64,000 nucleotides of DNA from assembly GCF_035658495.1 (NCBI RefSeq), contig NZ_CP141945.1, forward strand, positions 1,120,001 through 1,184,000. The letters run 5' to 3'. Of the stretch, positions 32,803 through 41,295 are shown piece after piece. A program made the translations under genes and the position numbers. Under the pieces are notes generated by a model. It searched no databases. It was not told where the DNA came from and saw only the letters and a program-made list of their open reading frames with translations. This DNA comes from Novosphingobium sp. RL4 (GTDB lineage: Bacteria > Pseudomonadota > Alphaproteobacteria > Sphingomonadales > Sphingomonadaceae). Numbering within the stretch: position 1 is the stretch's first letter; each line of letters starts with the position of its first letter.

Positions 32803-33990
32803 GTGAGCGCAAGCGAAACCCCGGTCCGGATGGACATCAGCGACGTAGAGTGGCGCCTTGGGCACAAGGTTGGCGGCGGCGAACTGTGGGAGCCGTGCAA
32901 CAAGACCGACATTCGCCGCTGGGTCATGGCGATGGACTATGTGAACCCGCTCCACTGGGACCAGCGGTTCGCCGCGCAGACGAAGTTCGGCGATATCATC
33001 GCGCCGCAATCGATCTGCGTCGCGCTCGACTATGGCCACGGCAACAACCAGGCCTGCGTCGGCCGGATCGACGGCCAGCACATGATCTTCGGCGGTGAGG
33101 AATGGTGGTGGTACGGCACCCATGTCCGCCCCGGAGACCATCTCAGCCATGAGCGCATCTTCACCGGCTACAAGCTGACCGATACCAAGTTTGCCGGGCC
33201 CACCCTGTTCCAGCGCGGCGATACGATCCACCGCAACCAGCGCGGCGATCTGATTGCGAAATCCTGCCCCACGGTGATCCGCTATCTGGCGAAGGAAGCC
33301 GAAAAGCGCGGCATGTATGCTTCCACCGCCGGTACCCCGCACAAGTGGACGGCAGCCGAACTGGACGAGATCGACAAGATCCGCCGCGACTGGTTCCTCT
33401 CGAACCGCGAAGGCAAGTCGCCGCATTTCGAGGAAGTGTCGGTGGGAGACAAGTTGCCCCGCCGCGTGATCGGTCCGCACTCCATCGCCAGCTTCACCAC
33501 CGAGTATCGCGCCTTCATCTTCAACATCTGGGGCAGTTTCTACTGGCAGGGTGTGGAGGGTGTTCCCGATTGCTGGGTCAATCAGGACATGGGCTGGATA
33601 GACGGCTTTTCCTTCGACGAGGAAGGCGCGCTGACCGATCCGCGCCTGCGCGACGGGCTCTACCTCGGCCCATCGCGCGGACATATCGATGATGGCCGCG
33701 CCAGCGAGATCGGCATGCACCGCGCTTATGGCTACGGCGCGACGATGGCCGCCTGGAACACCGATTATCTGGCCTTCTGGGCGGGGCATGACGGCATGGT
33801 GCGCCACGCCAAGACCGAGTTCCGCGGTCCTGCCTTCGAGGGCGATGTCACGTACATCGAGGGCGAGGTGATCGAGAAGATCGAGAACTCGGAATGGGGC
33901 TTCCCGGTGGTTCGCATCGAGGTGCGCATGACCAACCAGGACGGCAAGATCGTGGTCACCGCGGTCAACGAAGTCCAGCTTCCGTACTGA
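32803..33990 (+). CDS. MaoC/FAS1-like double hot-dog dehydratase family protein
   Basis: A 395-residue protein from GTG 32803 with GGGAG 9 bases upstream. It has an N-terminal FAS1_DH_region/MaoC-like hot-dog (DIRRWVMAMDYVNPLHWDQR, YGTHVRPGDHLSHERIFTGY) and a second half repeating the fold (GDKLPRRVIGPHSIASFTTE, FWAGHDGMVRHAKTEFRGPA). Such proteins hydrate or dehydrate acyl-CoA or acyl-thioester intermediates. First gene of a plus-strand run with the CoA ligase 10 bases downstream. In this pathway it would act after CoA activation. The precise substrate is unknown. Confidence 0.82.
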   Translation: MSASETPVRMDISDVEWRLGHKVGGGELWEPCNKTDIRRWVMAMDYVNPLHWDQRFAAQTKFGDIIAPQSICVALDYGHGNNQACVGRIDGQHMIFGGEEWWWYGTHVRPGDHLSHERIFTGYKLTDTKFAGPTLFQRGDTIHRNQRGDLIAKSCPTVIRYLAKEAEKRGMYASTAGTPHKWTAAELDEIDKIRRDWFLSNREGKSPHFEEVSVGDKLPRRVIGPHSIASFTTEYRAFIFNIWGSFYWQGVEGVPDCWVNQDMGWIDGFSFDEEGALTDPRLRDGLYLGPSRGHIDDGRASEIGMHRAYGYGATMAAWNTDYLAFWAGHDGMVRHAKTEFRGPAFEGDVTYIEGEVIEKIENSEWGFPVVRIEVRMTNQDGKIVVTAVNEVQLPY

Positions 33991-34000
33991 GGGACGGACA

Positions 34001-35722
34001 TTGCCTGTACACGATGCGTCTTCGCACCGCTTTGTCGCTGATCGCTCCGTCTCCATCGCGCGCGGGATTCCGCTGAGCGAGGAGACGGGAATTGGCCCCC
34101 TGACGCTTGGCGGCTTCCTTCGGGACGTGACGTCTCGCCATGGAGGCCGCGAAGCGCTGGTCCACCGGCTGGACGACGGTTCGCGGGAGCGGTGGAGCTA
34201 TTGCGACTTGTGGGATCGTTCCTGCGAGGTGGCCCGATCGCTCATTGCGTCGGGGCTGGGCAAGGGGGAGCGTGTCGGCATCCTCATGACCAACCGCGCG
34301 GAGTTCCTCTCGGCGGTGTTCGGTGCGGCACTGGCGGGCGGCGTCGCCACTCCGCTCAGCACATTTTCGACACCCGCCGAACTCGAATACCTGATCGCGC
34401 ATTCGGCGGTGTCGTGCCTGCTGTTCGAACGGGGCGTGCTGAAGAAGGATTTCCTCGAAATCCTTTGCGATCTCGACCCGCAGATCGGGACGGGCGTTCC
34501 GGGAGGCTATGGTTCCAGCCGGTTTCCGTTCCTCAGGGAACTGGTTGTGCTGGGCGGGGAAAGGCGCGGTGCCGTTCGTTCCTGGCGCGAGTTCCTCGAA
34601 CTGGGGCAGGCGATCGGCGAGGCCAGGCTGGAGGCGCGTTCGCGAAGCGTGGTCCCGGCCGATCCGGGGGCGCTGTTCTTCTCGTCCGGCTCTACCGCGC
34701 GGCCGAAGGGCATTCTTTCCGCTCATCAGGGCGTATCGTTGCAGATGTGGCGGATGGGCCGCCAGCAAGGCCTTGGCGACGGGGTGCGCAGCTGGACTGC
34801 CAACGGGTTCTTCTGGTCCGGCAACTTTTCGATGATCATCGGCGGAACCCTGTCGATGGGCGGCTCGCTGATCCTTCAGCGCACGTTCCATCCGGTGGAG
34901 GCGCTGGACCTTTTCCAGTCGGAGCGGGTGACGTTTCCCTTCGCCTGGCCGCATCAGTGGGAACAGCTTACCGCTGCTCCGAACTGGCAATCGGTGGACC
35001 TGTCCTCCGTGACCTTCGTGGACATGGCATGCCCGCTCGCCTCTCATCCGACTGTCACCACCAGCTGGATCGAACCGCGGCACTGCTACGGCAATACCGA
35101 GACGTTCACGCTGAGCGCGGCGTTCCCGGCCATGACGACGGCCGATACCGCAGGCGAAAGCCACGGAATTCCGCTGCCGGGGAACCTCCTCAAGATCGTC
35201 GATCCGCTGACGGGCCATGCAGTTGCGCTGGGGCAGAACGGGGAGATCGCGGTGAAGGGACCGACGCTGATGCTCGGCTATCTCGGCACGCCGCTGTTCG
35301 AGACACTGGACGAGACAGGCTATTTCCGCACGGGGGACGGTGGCAGGCTCGACGAAGAGGGCAGGCTGCACTGGCAGGGCAGGCTCAACGACATCATCAA
35401 GACCGGCGGCGCGAACGTCTCTCCGCTGGAGATCGACGAGGCGATCCGCGCGCTTCCGGGCATCAAGATGAGCCAGACGGTCGGGGTGCCGCATGAGACG
35501 CTGGGCGAGATCGTGGTCGCCTGCGTGGTTTTCCATGCCGGCGCCGAAGCAGGCGAGGATGTGCTGCGCGAAAAACTGCGCACCGTGCTGGCAAGCTACA
35601 AGGTGCCGCGCCGGATCATCGGCCTCGACGAAGCGCAGATGGGCTTGACCGGATCGGCAAAGATCAAGACCTCCGAACTGCGCGCGCTTGCGGCAAACTG
35701 GCTGGCGAACGAACCTGGCTGA
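34001..35722 (+). CDS. Acyl-CoA/aryl-CoA ligase (class I adenylate-forming enzyme)
   Basis: A 573-residue AMP-binding enzyme starting with TTG 34001, 10 bases after the dehydratase. The P-loop is FFSSGSTARPKG (226-237); HCYGNTETF, TGYFRTGD and GRLNDIIKTGGANVSP mark the adenylation and hinge motifs. The C-terminal catalytic lysine is probably in LTGSAKIKTSELR. Activates a carboxylic acid to its CoA thioester with ATP. The P-loop departs slightly from the usual TSGTTGxPKG. The acid is unknown, and the neighbours (hot-dog, SDRs, MDR) suggest beta-oxidation-like side-chain or ring breakdown. Confidence 0.88.
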   Translation: MPVHDASSHRFVADRSVSIARGIPLSEETGIGPLTLGGFLRDVTSRHGGREALVHRLDDGSRERWSYCDLWDRSCEVARSLIASGLGKGERVGILMTNRAEFLSAVFGAALAGGVATPLSTFSTPAELEYLIAHSAVSCLLFERGVLKKDFLEILCDLDPQIGTGVPGGYGSSRFPFLRELVVLGGERRGAVRSWREFLELGQAIGEARLEARSRSVVPADPGALFFSSGSTARPKGILSAHQGVSLQMWRMGRQQGLGDGVRSWTANGFFWSGNFSMIIGGTLSMGGSLILQRTFHPVEALDLFQSERVTFPFAWPHQWEQLTAAPNWQSVDLSSVTFVDMACPLASHPTVTTSWIEPRHCYGNTETFTLSAAFPAMTTADTAGESHGIPLPGNLLKIVDPLTGHAVALGQNGEIAVKGPTLMLGYLGTPLFETLDETGYFRTGDGGRLDEEGRLHWQGRLNDIIKTGGANVSPLEIDEAIRALPGIKMSQTVGVPHETLGEIVVACVVFHAGAEAGEDVLREKLRTVLASYKVPRRIIGLDEAQMGLTGSAKIKTSELRALAANWLANEPG

Positions 35723-36134
35723 GGCTGTTCGGCCGGGGCCGTCGCCCGCGCCTGCGAGCCACGGGGAAAGAGGGTTGGCGCGCATCAAGCTGGGTGAAGG
35801 CGTGATCGGCTCTGGAACTGACCGGCCGCCCCATTTTTTCCAGACCGGCGACACCTCGAGCCTGAACTGGACAGCTTCGGCGCGGACAATCGCGGGGGCG
35901 AAATTCTTGCGGGAAACAGGTGATTGTCGCGATCGGTCAAGTTTGCGAGCGTGCTGCCCGGCACAGGGAACGACTGCGAGCAGTGCCCTGCACCGCAGCC
36001 GGGAGAGCTTGGAAAATGACTGGTCGGTTCGGTCCGCAATCTGTGCCTTTGCCCGCAACCGACCTTGGCGAATTCGGCCCGGCCGGAATGACCGAACGCG
36101 GCGTTGCATCGAACGCGCAAGGGGCGGATTATCG
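35723..36134. other. Intergenic stretch with copy B of the shared dyad
   Basis: I see no gene in these 412 bases; the frame of the downstream dehydrogenase happens to stay open but the translation is not protein-like. GATTGTCGCGATCGGTCAAG at 35922-35941 repeats the motif found before the dehydratase gene. The length suggests that the dehydrogenase/SDR pair has its own regulated promoter. Confidence 0.5.
35922..35941. promoter_or_regulatory. Shared dyad motif, copy B (upstream of MDR dehydrogenase)
   Basis: GATTGTCGCGATCGGTCAAG, 194 bases before the ATG at 36135. It differs from copy A by one base. It is probably a binding site for a regulator common to both plus-strand transcription units. 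Confidence 0.5.
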
Positions 36135-37136
36135 ATGAAAGCGCTGCGTCTACAGGCAGGCCAGGACAGTTTCTCTCTTCTTGATTTGCCATCCCTTTCG
36201 GCAGGGCCGGGCGAAATCCGCGTTCGTATCCGTGCCGTATCGCTTAACTTTCGTGACGGGCTGGTGTTCTCGGGCCTGTTTCCCTCGCCGCCCGGCCTGA
36301 TCCCCCTCTCCGATGGCGCGGGTGAAGTGGTGGAAGTGGGAGAAGGCGTCACCCGGTATGCGGTTGGCGACAGGGTCATCAGCCTGTTCCACCCCAATTG
36401 GGGCGATGGCCATATCGACCGCGCCGACCTGGACAATTCGCCGGGAGGCCCGGCCGACGGTTTCGCTTGCGGGGAGGTCGTGCGGCCTGCCTCGCATTTC
36501 ACGCCGGCACCGCGGAACCTCTCGTTCGTGGAGGCGGCTTGCCTGCCCTGCGCGGGGGTGACGGCCTGGCGCGCGGTGGTGGCCGACGGCGCCGTGAAGC
36601 CCGGCGCCCGCGTGCTCGTTCTGGGAACCGGCGGGGTTTCCCTGTTCGCGCTCCAGTTCGCCAAGGCGGCGGGCGCCACCGTCATCGCCGTCAGTTCGTC
36701 GCCTGCTAAACTGGCGCATCTGCGCCGTCTTGGCGCGGATCATGTGATCGACCGCAATGAAACGCCGCAATGGGCCGAGGCCGTGCTCGAACTGACGGGA
36801 GGGCTCGGCGTGGAACATGTCATCGAAGTAGGCGGTCCGAACACGTTGCCGCAAAGCGTGCGCGCAGCAAGGACGGGCGCCCACATCGCCATCATCGGGG
36901 CGACGGCCGGTTTCGAGACGGACTCGATGCCCTTCGCGGCCGTGCAGGCCAAGCGCCTGTGCCTGCAAGCCGTGACCGTCGGCAGTCGCCGCGACCAGAT
37001 CGACATGGTTCGCTGCATCGAGGCGCATGACCTCCATCCGGTGGTGGACCGTGTCTTCCCGCTTGCGGAATTTGCCGAGGCAATGGCGCACATGCGGTCG
37101 GGCTGTCAGGTCGGCAAGGTCAGCCTGGAGATATGA
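36135..37136 (+). CDS. MDR-family NAD(P)-dependent alcohol dehydrogenase/quinone oxidoreductase
   Basis: A 333-residue medium-chain reductase from ATG 36135. GroES-like N-domain (SLNFRDGLVFSGLFP), then the Rossmann motif VLGTGGVSLFALQFAKAAGA and HVIEVGGPNTL. It lacks the four-cysteine structural zinc lobe, and typical catalytic zinc ligands are not evident, so it belongs to the zinc-independent or atypical ADH branch. It should oxidise an alcohol or reduce an enone in the pathway of the CoA ligase. An SDR follows after about 105 bases. Confidence 0.86.
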   Translation: MKALRLQAGQDSFSLLDLPSLSAGPGEIRVRIRAVSLNFRDGLVFSGLFPSPPGLIPLSDGAGEVVEVGEGVTRYAVGDRVISLFHPNWGDGHIDRADLDNSPGGPADGFACGEVVRPASHFTPAPRNLSFVEAACLPCAGVTAWRAVVADGAVKPGARVLVLGTGGVSLFALQFAKAAGATVIAVSSSPAKLAHLRRLGADHVIDRNETPQWAEAVLELTGGLGVEHVIEVGGPNTLPQSVRAARTGAHIAIIGATAGFETDSMPFAAVQAKRLCLQAVTVGSRRDQIDMVRCIEAHDLHPVVDRVFPLAEFAEAMAHMRSGCQVGKVSLEI

Positions 37137-37241
37137 AGCGCAGGACCATGAAGCGCCGGGAGCGCGCCCCCATCGCATATCCCCCCACGCACGCAGCATG
37201 CACACGCCATGGCCAGCGGGTGAAACAACCTGGAGAAACAC

Positions 37242-38153
37242 ATGACTGATCGCCGCTTCGATGGACGGGTCGTCGTCATCACCGGCGGGGCGCGGGGCCT
37301 CGGCCGGGCTTATGCCGAGCTGCTCGGCTCGCTGGGTGCGAGAGTCGTCATCAACGACAACGGCAGCGCCTTGTCGGGCAGCGGTTCGGACGCCGGGCCT
37401 GCCGAAGAGGCCGCCCGCGCTTTGCGCGATGCCGGATATGAAGCGGTTGCCTGCTCCGACAGCGTTGCGACACCGGAAGGCGGAAAGGCGATCGTCGAGG
37501 CGGCGCTGGATGCCTTCGGCCGGATCGACGTTCTGATCCACAACGCCGGGAACAACCGGTTCGCGATGCTGGAGGAGATCAGCTACGAGGATTTCCGCGC
37601 GGTGGTGGATGTCCACCTGCTCGGAGCCTTCCACGTCGTGCGCCCGGCGTTCGAACGCATGGTCGGGGACGGCTATGGGCGCATCGTGCTGACGGGCTCG
37701 ATCGGCGGCCTCTATTCGATGCCCAGCGTGGTGAATTACGCGGTTTCGAAGTCGGGCATGATCGGTCTCAACAACATCGTCGCCATCGAGGGCGCGGCGC
37801 GCGGGGTGAAATCGAACATCATCCTTCCCGGAGCCGTGACGCGCATGGCAGAGGGGCTCGACATTTCGCAATATCCGCCCATGGGACCGGACCTCGTCGC
37901 GCCCGTGGTCGGCTGGCTCGCGCACGAGAGCTGCTCGGTCACGGGTGAAATGTACGTCTCGATGGGGGGGCGGGTGGCCCGTGCCTTCATCACCGAGACC
38001 GAGGGCCTTTACCGGCCCGACTGGACGATCGACACCGTGGCCGAAAGCATCGGCGAAATCCGCGACACGAACCGTCTGTGGACGTTCCATCCCGCAGAAA
38101 ACGGCTTTTCCGAGCACATGGCGCGCAGTTTCCAGCTCGTGCGGGGCGGGTGA
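37242..38153 (+). CDS. Short-chain dehydrogenase, hydroxyacyl/17-beta-HSD4-like
   Basis: A 303-residue SDR with TGGARGLG (14-21), HNAGNN (100-105), S153, YAVSK (Y166, K170) and GGA near the start. The extended C-terminus (after residue 250) and the block VVINDNGSALSGSGSD are typical of the 3-hydroxyacyl-CoA dehydrogenase domain of multifunctional enzyme type 2. It therefore probably oxidises a 3-hydroxyacyl-CoA formed by the hot-dog hydratase. GGAGA lies 7 bases upstream of the start. It ends 22 bases before the convergent hydrolase gene. Confidence 0.87.
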   Translation: MTDRRFDGRVVVITGGARGLGRAYAELLGSLGARVVINDNGSALSGSGSDAGPAEEAARALRDAGYEAVACSDSVATPEGGKAIVEAALDAFGRIDVLIHNAGNNRFAMLEEISYEDFRAVVDVHLLGAFHVVRPAFERMVGDGYGRIVLTGSIGGLYSMPSVVNYAVSKSGMIGLNNIVAIEGAARGVKSNIILPGAVTRMAEGLDISQYPPMGPDLVAPVVGWLAHESCSVTGEMYVSMGGRVARAFITETEGLYRPDWTIDTVAESIGEIRDTNRLWTFHPAENGFSEHMARSFQLVRGG

Positions 38154-38175
38154 CGGGATGCGGTGATCTCCGCGC

Positions 38176-39111
38176 CTAAGGGGCTGACTTTCGCGTCAGG
38201 AAGCCCTGCATCGCGAGCCACGCGGTGAACTCGTCGATGAGGAGCGTGGTCGTCGTGTTCGGCTTGCCGAGGCCGAAACCATGGCTGCCCTGCTGGTAGC
38301 CGTGGATTTCGACCGGGCGCTTCGCGGCTTGCCAGGCCTGCGCGATGGGGAAGCCCATCGAGGGGAACAGGGGATCGTCTAGCGCGATGGCATCGAACAT
38401 CGGGGAGGCATCGGCCGGAACGTCGATCTTGGCCTGCGGGCCATAGATGTAGCCGAAGAATGCGGGACGCTCTCCGGGTTTTGCGGCGAGTACCGTCTGG
38501 AGCGAAGTCATCGCTCCGGCCGAAAACCCGATCATGCCCACCCGCGCGCGATCGATGCCCCACTTCGCGGCATTTTCCCGCACCATGGCAAGCGCGGCCA
38601 GACCATCCTCGGTCGCCTGCGGGTTGCCCAGCACCGGCGGCCGGCTTGGATCGGGCATGCCCTCCATCATCTTGGCCCAGACGTATTTTCCGGCTTCCTT
38701 TTCGTCCTTCGGAGTGGGCAGCAACCGATACTTGAGGACGAAGGCGGCGATGCCGCGATCGGCAAGGGCCTGGGCGACATCCCAGCCCTCGTGCGACATC
38801 GACAGCGCCATGAACGCGCCGCCGGGCGCCACGATCACGGCCGCGCCGGTGGCCTTGGCCGGATCGGGTAGAACCGGGGTCAAGGTCGGCCGGGTGACGT
38901 TGCGGACGGCGTAGTCCTTGCCGAAGTACTTCGCCCACACCTCGCTATCCGCGGAGCCCGGCGTGCGGGCGCCGTAGAGCGGGATGGCACCGGCTTCCTG
39001 CGGGGCGCTGGCCGGCGATGGTGCAGGGTAATCGGAAGGCTGCGCATTCGCGGCTGCCGATGCCAGGATGCACGCCATGGCCAGTGTGAGATATCCTGTC
39101 CTGCCCGTCAT
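38176..39111 (-). CDS. Exported alpha/beta hydrolase (esterase/lipase-like)
   Basis: A 311-residue protein from ATG 39111 with GGGGAGG upstream. A signal peptide (cleavage near ANAQP, residue 23) precedes an alpha/beta-hydrolase fold: oxyanion segment APGGAF (95-100), nucleophile GFSAG (S197), acid in LDDPLFP (D245/D246) and GSHGFG (H277). It resembles the BD-FAE/xylan-esterase-like group. Periplasmic or surface de-esterification of the substrate is a reasonable role. Last gene of the minus-strand half of the island. Confidence 0.87.
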   Translation of the reverse strand: MTGRTGYLTLAMACILASAAANAQPSDYPAPSPASAPQEAGAIPLYGARTPGSADSEVWAKYFGKDYAVRNVTRPTLTPVLPDPAKATGAAVIVAPGGAFMALSMSHEGWDVAQALADRGIAAFVLKYRLLPTPKDEKEAGKYVWAKMMEGMPDPSRPPVLGNPQATEDGLAALAMVRENAAKWGIDRARVGMIGFSAGAMTSLQTVLAAKPGERPAFFGYIYGPQAKIDVPADASPMFDAIALDDPLFPSMGFPIAQAWQAAKRPVEIHGYQQGSHGFGLGKPNTTTTLLIDEFTAWLAMQGFLTRKSAP

Positions 39112-39221
39112 GTTCCAACCTCCCCGTTCATCATGCTTTGGCACGGGAATGACATGTGCGCAGGGCGGTGGTCAAATACGCAGACCTTGGAACGGCATAG
39201 GCATTTTCTATGGCTGGCGGC

Positions 39222-39569
39222 TCATCTCTGCCCGGCGCGGGATAGCATCCTCAAGAATTGGCCGGGTGCTCCCGCAAGGGTTTGCGGAAGCACCCGAGGC
39301 GGCAAACGCGGCGCCTTGCCCCTACCGTGAGCGGATATCGGGCTGCCGGCATGTGCTGCCTTGGGGCCGTTGCTGCACGCCGCGTTGGCTACCGCGATGA
39401 GATAGCGCGTACGCCGGTCAAGGCCAGGTCGGTTCCAGATTTCCGCAAAGATGAAGTCCCGTAAACTCGCTTCGACCGGACTTGCCGGCTGGCAAATCTC
39501 ACGCGCGGTCACTGCCCGGCCAATGGCCTTTCCACGCTCGGTTCGCGCGTGGGGAACCAGCAATTCCAT
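39222..39569 (-). pseudogene. Carboxymuconolactone decarboxylase-like gene with degenerate C-terminus
   Basis: A 115-residue frame from ATG 39569. Residues up to about 70 read like a carboxymuconolactone-decarboxylase (CMD) family start: GKAIGRAVTAREICQPASPV, ALRDFIFAEIW-like helix and NRPGLDRRTRYLIAVANAAC. After that the expected HxxxAxxxG core is replaced by a Pro/Arg-rich tail with no family match. It looks like a gene that lost its second half by frameshift or deletion. CMD proteins are peroxiredoxin-like or decarboxylases. It sits 23 bases after the SDR in the same operon. Confidence 0.5.
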
Positions 39570-39592
39570 CGAATTCCTCGCGGTTTCCCTGT

Positions 39593-40450
39593 TCAGACCT
39601 TGATCGAATCGATCACGTCCTGCGTGATGCCGGGGCGGCCCGGATCGCCTGCGAGGAATTCGCGGTGTTTCTTTTCGACGAAGGCATCCGGATCGGCGGC
39701 AACCTCCACCAGCATTTCCCATGCCTCTTCGTGGGTAGGTATGAGAATGCAGCCGGCTTCCATCGCATCGGATAGGACCGTTGCGGTTTCCTGCTGGGTC
39801 TTGACCGAAAGATGGCTGCCCGGCGCGCGCATCACGTAATTCTCGCTGAAGTGCTTCATGGCATCGGGAGAAGTCGTCATGACCGGGCCTGGACAGAGGC
39901 AGCTTACCCGGATGCCGTACTGCTTGAGGTAGAGCGCGAGATTCTGCGACATCGACACGACCGCCGCCTTGGAAGCGGCATAATGGACACGGCTCGCCGC
40001 GAAGGGATAGAGCCCTGCGAAGCTGCCGGTGTTGACGATATGGCCGGACCCGCGCGCGATCATGCGCGGGACGATCACATTGTTGGCTCGCACCATGCCG
40101 AAGAGGTTCACGTCGAACATCCGCTGCCATTCCGCCATCGGAATGTCCTGCGGGTTACCGCCTGAAAGGATGCCGGCATTGTTCATGTGAATGTCGAGCG
40201 GCCCGAGCGCCTGTTCGGCGGCGTCGATGGTCGCCTCTACCGAGGCATCGTCCAGCACGTTGCAATGCAGCCCGATCGCCTCGCCGCCTGCCCGCCGGAG
40301 GATCTCGGCGGTTTCTTCCGCGCCCTCTCGGCTGATGTCGGCCACGGCGACACGGGCCCCGCGCGCCGCCCATTCCTGCGCGATGCGGCGACCGATGTTC
40401 TGGCCTGCACCGATGATGAGCGCGGCCTTGCCTGCGAAAGTCTCGGACAT
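39593..40450 (-). CDS. Short-chain dehydrogenase/reductase
   Basis: A 285-residue SDR with IGAGQNIG (13-20, a variant of TGxxxGIG in which threonine is replaced by isoleucine), NNAGIL (90-95), S143 and YAASK (Y157, K161). RVSCLCPGPVMT is the usual post-active-site loop. It should oxidise or reduce a hydroxyl in the island's substrate. 53 bases separate it from the TIM-barrel gene upstream; it precedes the degenerate CMD-like frame. Substrate unknown. Confidence 0.85.
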   Translation of the reverse strand: MSETFAGKAALIIGAGQNIGRRIAQEWAARGARVAVADISREGAEETAEILRRAGGEAIGLHCNVLDDASVEATIDAAEQALGPLDIHMNNAGILSGGNPQDIPMAEWQRMFDVNLFGMVRANNVIVPRMIARGSGHIVNTGSFAGLYPFAASRVHYAASKAAVVSMSQNLALYLKQYGIRVSCLCPGPVMTTSPDAMKHFSENYVMRAPGSHLSVKTQQETATVLSDAMEAGCILIPTHEEAWEMLVEVAADPDAFVEKKHREFLAGDPGRPGITQDVIDSIKV

Positions 40451-40503
40451 TCCAACCTCTCCCTGCCCGCTTTCGGGCCATTTCGTTCAGATGCGTGGGG
40501 TTT

Positions 40504-41295
40504 TCAGATGTTCATGGCATGGAGCAGGTCCGAAGCGGCGGAGATTCCGGCGCGCAATTCGTCCTCGTTCGTATTCGCGGTGTAGTCTGCAGGCACGACC
40601 TCGAGGTCGAAGACGCCTTCGTAGCCCGCGTCCAGCACGTCGCCCATCATGCGTTCCAGCGGCAGGTCGCCCTGGCCGATATGGGAACGGCCGCCTGTGC
40701 CGGAAATCGCGATGTCGCCGATCTGGACGAGTGCGATATGAGGCATCGCCCGTTTCAGGGTTCCCCGAAGGCCGCGTTCCATCCAGTTGTTGCTGAAGTC
40801 GGAAACGATGCCCAGCCCTGTCGCCTCGGCGATCTCCACGGCATCCGCCAGCGTCGTGCAGAACGAGGCGCTGGTTCTGAGGCTCGGCTCGAATGCCGCG
40901 ATGACGCCGCGTTCGCGGGCATGGGCCACGGTCGGCGCGACCGCTTCGGCAAAAAGCGCGAAATCTTCATCCCAGTCGCAACTGACCGTCCGTCCGGTCG
41001 TGAAGTAGATCGAGTGCCCACGGTGAGCCGCCACGAGGTCGATCATCGCGCGGTGTATGGCCCGCGTCGCGCTCCAGGACGAGGGATCGCCGAGCTGGAA
41101 GCCGGCGGTGATCAACGTGCTGACGCGGATACCGGCATCGCCGAGAGCCTTGAGGTCGCGGTCGGGATCGTCGGCGATCTTGTTCATCAGCAGCCCGGCA
41201 TGACGCAGGCCCATGTCCTTCCACAGTGCCAGTTCGCGCGCGAACGGCCACTGGAACGAACACATCGCATCGACCGAAAGGCGAGGGTGCACCAT
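40504..41295 (-). CDS. TIM-barrel isomerase/epimerase-family protein
   Basis: A 263-residue xylose-isomerase-like barrel. Segments at the metal-binding positions are IAAFEPSLRTSASF, LGIVSDFSNNWMERG, LVQIGDIAISGTGG and FDLEVVP. No signal peptide. Its ATG overlaps the stop of the MBL gene by one base (TAATG), so it is coupled with the sulfatase-like gene. In contrast to the sugar island, no dehydrogenase of the GMC type is near; it may act on a carbohydrate or a cyclic polyol released from a conjugate. Function unknown. Confidence 0.8.
   Translation of the reverse strand: MVHPRLSVDAMCSFQWPFARELALWKDMGLRHAGLLMNKIADDPDRDLKALGDAGIRVSTLITAGFQLGDPSSWSATRAIHRAMIDLVAAHRGHSIYFTTGRTVSCDWDEDFALFAEAVAPTVAHARERGVIAAFEPSLRTSASFCTTLADAVEIAEATGLGIVSDFSNNWMERGLRGTLKRAMPHIALVQIGDIAISGTGGRSHIGQGDLPLERMMGDVLDAGYEGVFDLEVVPADYTANTNEDELRAGISAASDLLHAMNI

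Noticed and set aside
33965..36685. 906-residue minus-strand open frame
   Set aside because: Spans the antisense of the CoA ligase and part of the dehydrogenase; no ribosome site, Arg/Gln-rich, no motifs.
36150..38117. 655-residue minus-strand open frame
   Set aside because: Antisense of the MDR and SDR genes, both of which have complete catalytic motifs.
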